Source of the DNA: Clostridium sp.
Lineage (GTDB): Bacteria > Bacillota > Clostridia > Lachnospirales > Lachnospiraceae
Length of the DNA stretch: 14,120 nt
Direction: 5' to 3'
Assembly (NCBI GenBank): GCA_016302185.1
Contig: JAEDOC010000049.1
Span: 1 to 14,120, forward strand
How positions within the stretch are numbered: position 1 is the stretch's first letter; every line of letters begins with the position of its first letter. The translations under genes and the position numbers were made by a program. Under the pieces are notes generated by a model, which saw only the letters and a program-made list of their open reading frames with translations, was not told the origin of the DNA and searched no databases. This document shows, one piece after another, positions 1 through 6,580 of this stretch.

Positions 1-1
1 G

Positions 2-1507
2 GTGGGAGCCGGCTGCGGAACCAGAGACTGGATCACGCTGGAAGGCCTTTCTATGCTGCGAGGCTGTGACGCGGTGGTGTATGACGATCTTATTGACCGG
101 GCGCTTTTGGACGAAGCTCCCCCGTCTGCGGAACGGATCTATGTGGGAAAACGGAGTCATAAGCCGTCTGCGGATCAGGAGGAGATTAAGGAGCTGCTGG
201 TAAGGCTGGCCGGAGAAAAGAAGCGGGTGGTCCGGCTCAAGGGAGGGGATCCCTTTGTGTTCGGGCGGGGCGGTGAGGAAATCCAGTATCTGAATCAGCA
301 TCATATTCCCTGGAGAACGGTTCCCGGGATCAGCTCGGCGCTGGCGATTCCGGAGGAAGCGGGGATTCCGGTGACCCACCGGGGCGTCAGCCGCAGTATT
401 CATATCATGACAGCCCATACCAGAGAGGATGCGCTGCGTCGGGATCTGGAACAGTTTGCCCATCTGGAAGGAACGCTGGTGATTCTGATGGGGCTGGAGA
501 GTCTGGAGACGATTGTGCAGGTGCTTCTGGAACAGGGGCGCGGCGGGAACACGCCGGCGGCGGTTCTGTCCGGCGGCAATTCGGCCAATCGCTGCAAGGT
601 GACAGGAACACTGGAGACGATTGTGGAGAAAGCCCGGGAGAGTCGGGCATCATCTCCGGCCATTATCGTGATCGGCAATGTGGTGGCGCTGGATCTTCAG
701 AATCCTCAGGCGCTGCCTCTGTCCGGGGTTCGGGTCGGGCTGACCGGAACGGATGATTTTCAGGCGAAGCTTCGGGACCGGCTTCTGGCGCTGGGGGCGG
801 AGCCGGTTTCTCTGATGCGGGGAAGCTGCGAGGAGCTGGAGGCTTCAATTCCCTGGGAGAGAATCACGGATTCGGAGAGAAAATGGCTGGTATTTACCAG
901 TGTGCAGGGCATTCGGAGCTTTTTCGGGCGATGTCGGAAGGCGCAGGTGGATTACCGTCGCTTTATGAACTGCAAATTTGCGGTGATTGGCGCGGCAACG
1001 CAGCAGGAGCTTTTGTCCTATGGTTTTATTGCGGATCTCTGCCCGTCGGTTTACACCTCAGAGGCGCTGTCTGAGGAGCTTTTGGCCCGCGGAGCTGCAG
1101 GAGATCCCATCTATCTCTTCTGTTCCCGTCAGGGAACGGATCTGCTGGCAGAGAAAATACAGGCGGAAGGCGGAAGCTGTGCCCGGCTGGATCTCTACGA
1201 TACCTTCTTTTCCTGCGGGAAAAGAGGGGAAGCGGTGGATTATATTCTGTTTGGAAGCGCGGGAGGTGTCCGGGCGCTGAAGCAATCCGGGTATGCACGG
1301 AAACAGGGGGAGTCCGGCGCAGAGGGAATCTGCATTGGCCCGGTCTGTGCGAAGGCGTATCGGGAATGCTATGGAGAGGAGCCCCTGACGGCCGGGGAGG
1401 CGACCGTGGAGTCTCTGGTAGAGGCACTGCTGGAAGCAGTGGAGTACAAAGAGCTTCTGAAGGATGGAGAGACAGACAGCGGGAGGAAAGAGGTAGAAAC
1501 AGGATGA
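2..1507 (+). CDS. cobA-hemD: Uroporphyrinogen-III C-methyltransferase / uroporphyrinogen-III synthase fusion (CobA-HemD), 5' partial
   Basis: A bifunctional cytosolic tetrapyrrole enzyme. The N-terminal half (about residues 1-235 of the visible part) is an SAM-dependent uroporphyrinogen-III methyltransferase that makes precorrin-2. It shows the Gly-rich loop GAGCGTRDWITLEGL, VVYDDLI, VRLKGGDPFVFGRGGEE, VPGISSALAIPEEAGIPVTHRG and SPAIIVIGNVVAL. The C-terminal half (about 240-480) is a HemD-type uroporphyrinogen-III synthase that cyclises hydroxymethylbilane, with VRVGLTGTDDF, WLVFTSVQGIRSFF, FAVIGAATQQEL, PSVYTSEALSEELL and DYILFGSAGGVRAL. The fusion order is common in clostridia. The reading frame is open to the left edge and the Gly-rich loop normally lies about 5-10 residues into the protein, so a few N-terminal codons are outside the window; the GTG at 2 is a Val codon, not the true start. 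The stop overlaps the next ATG (ATGA), which indicates translational coupling to cbiL. Upstream hemA/hemC neighbours are expected but not visible. Confidence 0.93.
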   Translation: MGAGCGTRDWITLEGLSMLRGCDAVVYDDLIDRALLDEAPPSAERIYVGKRSHKPSADQEEIKELLVRLAGEKKRVVRLKGGDPFVFGRGGEEIQYLNQHHIPWRTVPGISSALAIPEEAGIPVTHRGVSRSIHIMTAHTREDALRRDLEQFAHLEGTLVILMGLESLETIVQVLLEQGRGGNTPAAVLSGGNSANRCKVTGTLETIVEKARESRASSPAIIVIGNVVALDLQNPQALPLSGVRVGLTGTDDFQAKLRDRLLALGAEPVSLMRGSCEELEASIPWERITDSERKWLVFTSVQGIRSFFGRCRKAQVDYRRFMNCKFAVIGAATQQELLSYGFIADLCPSVYTSEALSEELLARGAAGDPIYLFCSRQGTDLLAEKIQAEGGSCARLDLYDTFFSCGKRGEAVDYILFGSAGGVRALKQSGYARKQGESGAEGICIGPVCAKAYRECYGEEPLTAGEATVESLVEALLEAVEYKELLKDGETDSGRKEVETG

Positions 1508-2196
1508 CAGGAATCTTATATGGTGTGGGAGTCGGCCCGGGGGATCCGGAGCTGATGACGTTAAAGGCGGTCAGAATCATCCGGGAGAATGACATCATCG
1601 CGCTTCCGGGAGCGGAGCCGAAGGAAACAGTGGCCTATCGGATTGCATCCGCAGCGGTTCCGGAGCTTTGCGAAAAGCAGCTGATCCCGCTTTATATGCC
1701 GATGACCCATGATAAAGAGGAGCAGCAGCGGCATCACAGAGAAGGGGCCGCAAGGGTGGAGGAATATTTATCTCAGGGAAAGAATGTGGTATTTCTGACC
1801 CTGGGGGATGTTACGGTATATTCCACCTTTACTTATATTCAGCAGCTGGTGGAGGCGGATGGCTATGAAACCCGCCTGGTAAGCGGAGTACCGTCCTTCT
1901 GCGCGGCAGCGGCCAGAGTGAATCAGCCGCTGGGAATATGGAAGGAGAAGATTCATATTTACCCGGCGGTTCATAACCTGACGGAGGCTCTGCCGCCGGA
2001 TGGAACCTGTGTGTTGATGAAGTCCGGCAGCCGGATGAAACAGGTCAAGGAGCTGCTCCGGAGAAGCGGCCGGGATGCCGTGATGGTGGAAAACTGTGGA
2101 ACGGAGAAAGAAAAGGTGTATCTCCATGTGGAGGAGATTCCGGATACCGCGGGATATTATTCTCTGATTATTGCCAGAGAAATGGAGAGGGAATGA
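1504..2196 (+). CDS. cbiL: Precorrin-2 / cobalt-factor-II C20-methyltransferase
   Basis: A 230-residue SAM-dependent methyltransferase of the tetrapyrrole (CobA/CbiL) superfamily. It methylates C20 of the corrin precursor directly after the product of the upstream gene is made (via cobalt-factor II in the anaerobic route). The N-terminal SAM loop is GVGVGPGDPELMTLKAVRII (residues 6-25). Other family marks are ALPGAEPKETVAYRIA, the LTLGDVTVYSTFTYI stretch (about 98-112), LVSGVPSFCAAAARVNQPLG and the C-terminal GYYSLIIAREME. Length is typical for CbiL/CobI. The start is the ATG inside the ATGA overlap with cobA-hemD, and its own stop overlaps the next gene's ATG in the same way, so three genes are tightly coupled. 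A different corrin methyltransferase (CbiF/CbiH) is less likely because of the LTLGDVTVYSTF motif, which is typical of CbiL. Confidence 0.9.
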   Translation: MTGILYGVGVGPGDPELMTLKAVRIIRENDIIALPGAEPKETVAYRIASAAVPELCEKQLIPLYMPMTHDKEEQQRHHREGAARVEEYLSQGKNVVFLTLGDVTVYSTFTYIQQLVEADGYETRLVSGVPSFCAAAARVNQPLGIWKEKIHIYPAVHNLTEALPPDGTCVLMKSGSRMKQVKELLRRSGRDAVMVENCGTEKEKVYLHVEEIPDTAGYYSLIIAREMERE

Positions 2197-3029
2197 TTGA
2201 ATTAAAGGATCTGACGAAACGGTATGATCAGTTTACCGCGGTGGATGCGGTGAATTTTACCATTGAAACCGGAGAGTTCTTCGGCCTTCTGGGACCCAAC
2301 GGGGCCGGGAAGACAACGACCATCGGAATGCTGTCCACGCTGCTTTTGCCGACGCGGGGAGAGATTCGTATTGACGGGGAGCTGCTGACCCGGCGCAGGG
2401 TGGATCTGAAACGGAAGATCAGTGTGATCACTCAGGAGTATTCCATGCGGCAGGATATGAACATGGATGAGATCATGGAGTATCAGGGGCGGCTGTATTA
2501 TATGCCGGTAAAGGAAATCCGAAGAAAAAGTGAGGAGCTGCTGGAGTTCTGCGGCTTAAGCAAGGAGCGGAAAAAGACGGTCCGGAAGCTGTCCGGCGGC
2601 ATGAAGCGGAAATTGATGCTCTGCAGGGCTCTTTTGACGGATCCGGAGATTCTTCTTCTGGATGAGCCGACCGCGGGAATGGATGCCATCTCCCGCCGGC
2701 AGATGTGGAACCTGCTGCGAAAGCTGAATGAGCAGGGGCTGACGATTCTTCTGACAACGCATTATATTGAGGAGGCACAGGTTCTGTGCAACCGGGTGGC
2801 GATGATGAACTGCGGCCGGGTGGAGGAGATCAATTCTCCTGCGGGCTTTATTGAAGCGCTGGGATCCTTTGCGGTGGATGAGATGGCGGCAGACGAGGCG
2901 GTGACGCATTATTTTCATACCAAAGAGGAGGCTCTGGAGTTTGCCGGAACGACGGATCACAGAATTAAGCTGCGGGACACTTCCCTGGAGGATGTGTTTA
3001 TCGAGCGGGCGGGAAGGAAATTAAGCTAG
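2193..3029 (+). CDS. ABC-2 type (DrrA-like) exporter ATPase in the corrinoid operon
   Basis: A 278-residue ABC ATPase of the ABC-2/drug-exporter class. Walker A is GPNGAGKTT (residues 34-42), the Q-loop region is ISVITQEYSMRQDMNMDEIM, the signature is LSGGMKRK, Walker B is ILLLDEPTAGMD, and the H-loop lies in ILLTTHYIEEA. The ~60 residues after the nucleotide-binding core (ending TSLEDVFIERAGR) form the short C-terminal extension usual for DrrA-like ATPases. The substrate cannot be read from the ATPase. The ATG overlaps the cbiL stop (ATGA), so it is translated in step with cobalamin biosynthesis enzymes, and its partner permease follows 7 nt after the stop. A role in exporting or importing a tetrapyrrole, corrinoid or metal-related compound is inferred only from position; it may equally be an unrelated exporter caught in the operon. 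Confidence 0.92.
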   Translation: MIELKDLTKRYDQFTAVDAVNFTIETGEFFGLLGPNGAGKTTTIGMLSTLLLPTRGEIRIDGELLTRRRVDLKRKISVITQEYSMRQDMNMDEIMEYQGRLYYMPVKEIRRKSEELLEFCGLSKERKKTVRKLSGGMKRKLMLCRALLTDPEILLLDEPTAGMDAISRRQMWNLLRKLNEQGLTILLTTHYIEEAQVLCNRVAMMNCGRVEEINSPAGFIEALGSFAVDEMAADEAVTHYFHTKEEALEFAGTTDHRIKLRDTSLEDVFIERAGRKLS

Positions 3030-3036
3030 AAAAAAG

Positions 3037-3768
3037 ATGGGAATCATAACGATTTTATGGGAAAAATGGGTGGAATTCCGCCGGGATTTTTGTAAAATTA
3101 CACTGTCTTCCATGATTACGCCTTTTTTGTATCTGGTGGTGTTTGGATTCGGGGTGCAGACGGTGTCTCAGGAAAGACCGTATCTTCACTATCTGATTCC
3201 GGGACTGGTGTCGCTGACGACCATGAACGGGAGCTTCAGCGCCATAGCGCAGAATCTGAATGTACAGAGACTCTATGAGAAGGCCTTTGATCAGGTGATG
3301 ATTTCTCCGACACCTCTGTGGCAGTTTGTGCTGGGCCAGGTGATTGCCGGTTCTCTTCGGGGGCTTTACGCCGGCTTTATTATCCTTCTGATGGTCTGGC
3401 CTCTTCACACGGGTCTGGTATTTCACGGCGGCTCTTTTCTTGTTCTGTTTCTCAATGGTGCAGTGTTTGCCGCTTTGGGTGTGGTGGTATCCTTTCTGGC
3501 CAGGAGCCATGCGGATGTCCCCAGATTTTCCAGCTACTTCATGGTGCCGATGGCATTTTTGTGTAATACCTTTTTTTCCACGGAGACTCTGCCCCATGGC
3601 GTAAGAGAGCTTCTGGGCCTTCTGCCTCTGTCGGCGACCAGCCGTATGGTGCGCAATATTGCCTACGGTGAGGCCTGGAATCCGGCAGGAATTGTGCTAT
3701 TGCTTGTCTATCTGGCAGTGCTGATTCTGATCGGGATGTGGTTTGTGTATCGGAAGCAGAATTTGTAG
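3037..3768 (+). CDS. ABC-2 type transporter permease
   Basis: A 243-residue integral membrane permease of the ABC-2 family, partner of the ATPase just upstream. About six hydrophobic segments are visible: MITPFLYLVVFGFGV (near residues 25-40), YLIPGLVSLTTMNGSFSAIA, FVLGQVIAGSLRGLYAGFIILLMVWPL, FLVLFLNGAVFAALGVVVSFLA, YFMVPMAFLCNTFFS and IVLLLVYLAVLILIGMWFVY. The segments LYEKAFDQVMISPTPLWQFVLGQ and FFSTETLPHGVRELLGLLPLS are characteristic of DrrB/NodJ-like permeases. No strong ribosome binding site precedes the ATG, only A-rich sequence, which suggests coupling to the ATPase. No hairpin terminator is seen in the few bases between its stop and the next promoter. Substrate unknown. Confidence 0.9.
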   Translation: MGIITILWEKWVEFRRDFCKITLSSMITPFLYLVVFGFGVQTVSQERPYLHYLIPGLVSLTTMNGSFSAIAQNLNVQRLYEKAFDQVMISPTPLWQFVLGQVIAGSLRGLYAGFIILLMVWPLHTGLVFHGGSFLVLFLNGAVFAALGVVVSFLARSHADVPRFSSYFMVPMAFLCNTFFSTETLPHGVRELLGLLPLSATSRMVRNIAYGEAWNPAGIVLLLVYLAVLILIGMWFVYRKQNL

Positions 3769-3775
3769 GAACAAA

Positions 3776-3804
3776 TTGACATTTCCGGGAAAAAGTGATA
3801 TTCT
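3776..3804 (+). promoter_or_regulatory. Sigma-A promoter of tRNA-Val
   Basis: TTGACA (3776-3781), a 17-nt spacer and TATTCT (3799-3804), with an extended -10 TG at 3796-3797. Transcription would start near 3811, about 14 nt before the tRNA. The -35 begins only 7 nt after the stop of the ABC-2 permease gene. Confidence 0.8.
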
Positions 3805-3824
3805 TATAGCTGTTCAAAGAATTT

Positions 3825-3898
3825 GGAAGTATAGCTCAGCCGGGATGAGCGTTCGCCTCACACGCGAGAGGTCATGGGTTCGAGCCCCATTACTTCCA
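3825..3898 (+). tRNA. tRNA-Val (anticodon CAC)
   Basis: A complete cloverleaf folds. The acceptor stem GGAAGTA (3825-3831) pairs with TACTTCC (3891-3897), and the discriminator is A3898. The D stem is GCTC/GAGC. The anticodon stem TTCGC/GCGAG has loop CTCACAC, giving anticodon CAC (3859-3861) for GUG codons. The variable loop is AGGTC, and the T arm is ATGGG-TTCGAGC-CCCAT. The 3' CCA is not encoded. It has its own promoter upstream and a terminator directly downstream. Confidence 0.96.
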
Positions 3899-3903
3899 GG
3901 AAG

Positions 3904-3942
3904 CCGGAATCTTCGTTTTGAGGATTCCGGTATTTTATTTTT
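3904..3942 (+). terminator. Intrinsic terminator after tRNA-Val
   Basis: CCGGAATC (3904-3911) pairs with GATTCCGG (3923-3930), extended by two weaker pairs, with a short T-rich loop. A TATTTTATTTTT tail follows. It ends just before the CorA-type gene, so expression of that gene depends on readthrough or an unseen promoter. Confidence 0.85.
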
Positions 3943-3951
3943 GTGAGGAAG

Positions 3952-4830
3952 ATGATTGTTTTGAAAATCAGAGCCGAAGTAAAGCCATATCTTACCGTGA
4001 TGAAGGTAGAGGAGTTCCGGGAGAAAAAGGAGATGTTCCCACATAATAGGGAAATGCTGCACAGCCTTGGTTCCGTTCGCTACTGCAAGGCGGAGGTGTT
4101 CCGGGAATGTATTCTGGGAACGATGAGAATTCCCCAGAAAAGAGAGGCGCGAGAGGCACAGCTGACGTTTGGATTTTATTTGACGGAACAGAAACTGTTT
4201 CTGATTGAGGACAGCGGAGAGTTTAGACAGTGGCTGGAAAAGAGAGAGGAGAAGCTGCAGTACTTTGATTCCCCGGAACAGCTTCTGCTGCAGTTAATGG
4301 AGCAGATGATTGAAAATGATATTTTGTACCTGCTGCATCTGGAAAAAGAGATGGAAGATATGGAGGAGAAGCTGCTGAATCAGATCCCCAGGGATTTTTT
4401 TGTCGTGCTTACGAAATACCGGCAGAAGCTGTCGGAACTGAATGCCTATTATGAGCAGTTGATTGCCGTAAGTGATCTGATGCAGTCCCATGATGACAGT
4501 TCTCTGATTCAACAGGGAGAAATGTGGAACCGTTATTCGATGAGGGCGGAACGTTTGCATAATCATGTCCATCTGCTGCAGGAGAATGCCTTACAGCTTC
4601 GAGAGCTTTATCAGTCTCATCAGGATGCCCAGCAGAATCGGGTGATGTGCATCCTGACTGTGGTTACTACTCTGTTTCTCCCGCTGACTCTTTTGACTGG
4701 GTGGTACGGTATGAATTTTGTATATATGCCGGAGCTTCAATGGAAGTACGGTTATCTTGTTGTGATTATTGCGGCTGTTTTTATTGTAGTCCTGGAAATT
4801 ATTTATTTTAAAAAGAAAAAATTTTTCTGA
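3952..4830 (+). CDS. CorA-family divalent metal (Mg2+/Co2+) transporter
   Basis: A 292-residue CorA-like channel. A long charged N-terminal cytoplasmic domain rich in predicted helices (for example EDMEEKLLNQIPRDFFVVLTKYRQKLSELNAYYEQL) precedes two C-terminal membrane segments. TM1 is about CILTVVTTLFLPLTLLTGWY and TM2 about YGYLVVIIAAVFIVVLEIIYF, followed by a Lys-rich tail. The family signature YGMNF sits between them (GMN at about 253-255). CorA proteins are pentameric inner-membrane channels importing Mg2+, in some cases Co2+. The start is uncertain: ATG 3952 touches a GAGGAAG sequence with no spacing; GTG 3943 lies at the end of the tRNA terminator tail; TTG 3961 would have about 9-nt spacing. 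A link with the upstream cobalamin operon is possible but unproven. Confidence 0.88.
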   Translation: MIVLKIRAEVKPYLTVMKVEEFREKKEMFPHNREMLHSLGSVRYCKAEVFRECILGTMRIPQKREAREAQLTFGFYLTEQKLFLIEDSGEFRQWLEKREEKLQYFDSPEQLLLQLMEQMIENDILYLLHLEKEMEDMEEKLLNQIPRDFFVVLTKYRQKLSELNAYYEQLIAVSDLMQSHDDSSLIQQGEMWNRYSMRAERLHNHVHLLQENALQLRELYQSHQDAQQNRVMCILTVVTTLFLPLTLLTGWYGMNFVYMPELQWKYGYLVVIIAAVFIVVLEIIYFKKKKFF

Positions 4831-4839
4831 ATTGGGATA

Positions 4840-4884
4840 CCGCCTGTCATCCATATCTGCTTTTTATTTCCGGTTGGCAGGCGG
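4840..4884 (+). terminator. Hairpin after the CorA-type gene, possible terminator without U-tract
   Basis: CCGCCTGTCA (4840-4849) pairs with TGGCAGGCGG (4875-4884), 10 bp with one G-U and a 25-nt T-rich loop. No T-run follows, so it may act only as an mRNA 3'-end stabiliser or a weak terminator. Confidence 0.45.
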
Positions 4885-4895
4885 ACTTATCAGAA

Positions 4896-4944
4896 ATAAT
4901 AACCTATTAATTCTATTTAAAAAGTAGGATTAATGGGTTATTAT
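4896..4944. repeat. Near-perfect AT-rich inverted repeat (20-bp arms)
   Basis: The left arm 4896-4915 (ATAATAACCTATTAATTCTA) pairs over all 20 positions with 4925-4944, using two G-U pairs, around a 9-nt loop (TTTAAAAAG). No T-run follows on either strand that would make it a clear terminator. It ends directly at the border of the hydE remnant. Confidence 0.75.
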
Positions 4945-4949
4945 GGTAG

Positions 4950-5169
4950 AAAGAGTTTCCAGACTGTGCTCTGACACTTTCGATCGGGGAAAGATCGTAT
5001 GAGAGCTATCGCCGGTTCCGGGAGGCAGGGGCAGATCGCTATCTGCTGCGCCATGAGGCAGTGGATTCTTTTCAGGTGGGCGCCGGATTTATGGTGCCTG
5101 AGCCGGAGAGTGGAAAGCGTTGGATATCGGCTGGTGGAGGATCGGGGAGACGCAGAACAGAGCTTCTGA
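4950..5169 (+). pseudogene. hydE: Remnant of hydE ([FeFe]-hydrogenase maturase, radical SAM)
   Basis: In the frame of position 4998, bases 4962-5060 read DCALTLSIGERSYESYRR then FREAGADRYLLRHEA. This is the characteristic interior of HydE, an Fe-S radical-SAM protein that helps build the H-cluster ligand set of [FeFe] hydrogenase. The sequence then jumps to FQVGAGFMV, which in HydE lies about 25-30 residues further on, so an internal deletion is present. After a shift of frame near 5104-5110 the sequence VESVGYRLVEDRGDAEQSF and a stop (5167-5169) resembles a HydE C-terminus. The N-terminal half with the CxxxCxxC cluster is absent. No start codon, only a TAG at 4947 in frame. The stretch is surely non-functional. 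The family assignment comes from recognition of motifs, not from a search. Confidence 0.78.
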
Positions 5170-5215
5170 TTGGAAAAAGTGATAAAGGATTTAGTGAAAG
5201 AATAAGGAGGAAAAC

Positions 5216-6172
5216 ATGAAGATAGTGATACTGGAGGCGGCGAGTCTGGGCAAGTCGGTCAGTCTGGAGGGTTTCCACTGTTTTGGAGAAGTGATTGTAT
5301 ATCAGACCACCACGGCGGAGGAGATCGGAGACCGGATCAGGGATGCTGATATCCTGGTGATCAATAAACTGAAGCTGAATGCGGAGACACTGAAAACAGC
5401 GGAGAAGCTGAAATATATTACAATTACATCCACAGGGGTGGATTGTATTGATTTGGCCTATACGGCATCGCGTGGTATTCGGGTTGCCAATATCAGAGGG
5501 TATTCCACCGATTCAGTGGCACAGCACACACTTACACTGCTGCTATTTTTGCTGGAAAAACTCAGCTATTATGATAATTTTGTGAAATCCGGTGCTTATT
5601 CTGTAGATACCACAGGTTCTTACTATAACGTGAATTACCATGAGATCAGCGGAAAACGCTGGGGGATTGTGGGGCTGGGAAACATCGGAAGGCGGGTGGC
5701 AGAGTTGGCCGGGGCCTTTGGTGCGGAGGTTGTCTACTGTTCGGTTTCGGGAAAGAATGTTCAAAAAGATTATGAGTTGGTGGATTTTGATACCCTGGTA
5801 AAAACCAGCGATATTATTTCGATCCATACTCCTCTCACGGAAGCCAGCCGGCATCTGTTCTGTGATGAGGTATTTCAGAAAATGAAGCGAAGTGCGGTTC
5901 TCATCAATGTTGCGAGAGGTCCTGTGGTCGATGAAGGGAGTCTGGTCAAGGCATTGAAGGAAGGCCTTATCGCCGGGGCCGGTCTGGATGTGATGGAGAC
6001 GGAGCCGCTTCCTGCGGACAGTCCGCTTCTGGAGCTTCAGGACAGTACAAAGCTGGTAATCACACCTCATATCGGCTGGGCCAGTGTGGAATCAAGACAG
6101 CGTTCCGTGGATGAGGTGCTGAAAAATATAGAGGCCTATGTAGGCGGGGTGGAACGAAATATTGTAACATAA
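5216..6172 (+). CDS. D-isomer-specific 2-hydroxyacid dehydrogenase (hydroxypyruvate/glycerate type)
   Basis: A 318-residue cytosolic NAD(P)-dependent dehydrogenase of the D-2-hydroxyacid family, reducing a 2-ketoacid such as hydroxypyruvate or glyoxylate. The split catalytic domain starts at the N-terminus. The Rossmann motif is WGIVGLGNIGRRVAELAGAFGAEV (about residues 149-172). The catalytic triad of the family is visible as Arg in LINVARGPVVDE (about 238), Glu in GLDVMETEPLP (about 266) and His in ITPHIGWAS (about 285). Length is normal. The ATG has a strong AAGGAGG (5205-5211) with short spacing. It is a lone gene: upstream lies the hydE remnant, downstream a new promoter, and no clear terminator follows. 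The exact substrate cannot be told. Related candidates are glycerate dehydrogenase, D-lactate dehydrogenase and 2-hydroxyisocaproate dehydrogenase; the first fits best by overall look. Confidence 0.9.
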   Translation: MKIVILEAASLGKSVSLEGFHCFGEVIVYQTTTAEEIGDRIRDADILVINKLKLNAETLKTAEKLKYITITSTGVDCIDLAYTASRGIRVANIRGYSTDSVAQHTLTLLLFLLEKLSYYDNFVKSGAYSVDTTGSYYNVNYHEISGKRWGIVGLGNIGRRVAELAGAFGAEVVYCSVSGKNVQKDYELVDFDTLVKTSDIISIHTPLTEASRHLFCDEVFQKMKRSAVLINVARGPVVDEGSLVKALKEGLIAGAGLDVMETEPLPADSPLLELQDSTKLVITPHIGWASVESRQRSVDEVLKNIEAYVGGVERNIVT

Positions 6173-6186
6173 ATTTCAAATTTCTA

Positions 6187-6215
6187 TTGACAGACTTAAA
6201 ACATAGTAGTATGAT
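6187..6215 (+). promoter_or_regulatory. Consensus promoter of the Cys/Met leader and transport operon
   Basis: TTGACA (6187-6192), exactly 17 nt, TATGAT (6210-6215). The -10 runs into AGGTTT (6216-6221). A near-identical TATAATAGGTTT is found at the -10 of the Rrf2 regulator gene (12839-12850, minus strand). A GGTTT (6217-6221)/AAACC dyad further downstream may form part of an operator. Confidence 0.85.
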
Positions 6216-6281
6216 AGGTTTCATCAAAAACATATTAAACCGATAGGAAACAAGGATAAATAAAAGAAGGAGGAAATCGCG

Positions 6282-6428
6282 ATGGCATTGGTTTACAGGC
6301 TTTGGAAAAATGACAATGTTGCTTCTATGACATCTTTGATGTGCGGAAACATGTGTATGGATTCCATGTGCATGTGTTGTTGTCATGCCTGTTTGCTGCC
6401 GGATGCGCTTCCTCCGAATCAAAGCTGA
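6282..6428 (+). CDS. Cys/Met-rich 48-residue leader peptide, candidate attenuation sensor
   Basis: A small ORF with the best ribosome binding site of the region (AAGGAGG 6267-6273, 8-nt spacing) about 60 nt downstream of the predicted transcription start. The peptide begins MALVYRLWKNDNVASM and then contains seven Cys (residues 21, 25, 30, 32, 33, 34, 37) and seven Met (including the start), densest in MCGNMCMDSMCMCCCHAC, and ends in LLPDALPPNQS. It has no signal peptide and no family I recognise. An intrinsic terminator lies 76 nt after the stop, before the first permease gene of an amino-acid (cystine-like) plus methionine ABC operon. This is the layout of a leader peptide whose translation senses Cys-tRNA (and perhaps Met-tRNA). 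An alternative is a small metal- or thiol-binding protein. The ORF is well supported; the role is inference. Confidence 0.78.
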   Translation: MALVYRLWKNDNVASMTSLMCGNMCMDSMCMCCCHACLLPDALPPNQS

Positions 6429-6508
6429 GTCATAGATGATGGTTTACAGAGGCCGGAACTGAAGATAAAGTTTCGGACGGAATATGACAGGGCCGGAAAA
6501 AGGGAAGC
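6407..6508 (+). promoter_or_regulatory. Candidate antiterminator pairing
   Basis: Bases 6407-6413 (GCTTCCT), just downstream of the Cys codon cluster and still inside the leader ORF, can pair with 6502-6508 (GGGAAGC), the 5' arm of the terminator. CCG (6414-6416) with CGG (6494-6496) adds three pairs across a 5-A bulge. This pairing excludes the terminator hairpin. Between the two strands lies a separate hairpin, 6453-6460 with 6469-6476 (CCGGAACT/AGTTTCGG, one G-U). Found by eye; energies were not computed. Confidence 0.5.
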
Positions 6509-6527
6509 AGAAGGTGCTTCTTTTTTT
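6501..6527 (+). terminator. Intrinsic terminator (attenuator) before the transport operon
   Basis: GAAGCA (6504-6509) and TGCTTC (6515-6520) with a 5-nt GAAGG loop, extended by A-G/T pairs, followed by seven T (6521-6527). It separates the leader ORF from the first permease gene, and no second promoter is obvious after it, so operon expression should need antitermination. Confidence 0.85.
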
Positions 6528-6580
6528 GTTGCAAAATATCGGGAAACAGGAAAGCTTCCGGCAGGAAAGGAGACGTGGGA

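Noticed and set aside
1026..1598. Long open frame on the minus strand opposite cobA-hemD
   Set aside because: It is antisense to a well-supported enzyme gene, has Pro/Ser/Arg-rich low-complexity translation and no RBS; a by-product of codon bias.
3825..3898. tRNA-Val as an integration (att) site for a mobile element
   Set aside because: No integrase gene and no second copy of the tRNA 3' end in the window.
4498..4572. Antisense ORF in the CorA-type gene
   Set aside because: Shadow frame of a well-supported membrane protein gene, no RBS.
6575..6580. GTG start for permease 1
   Set aside because: Only 2 nt from AAAGGAG; ATG 6581 has correct 8-nt spacing.
6173..6580. SAM riboswitch or T-box ahead of the methionine/cystine operon
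   Set aside because: I saw no T-box sequence (TGGNACCGCG-like) nor the SAM-I core arrangement; the leader ORF with terminator explains the region.
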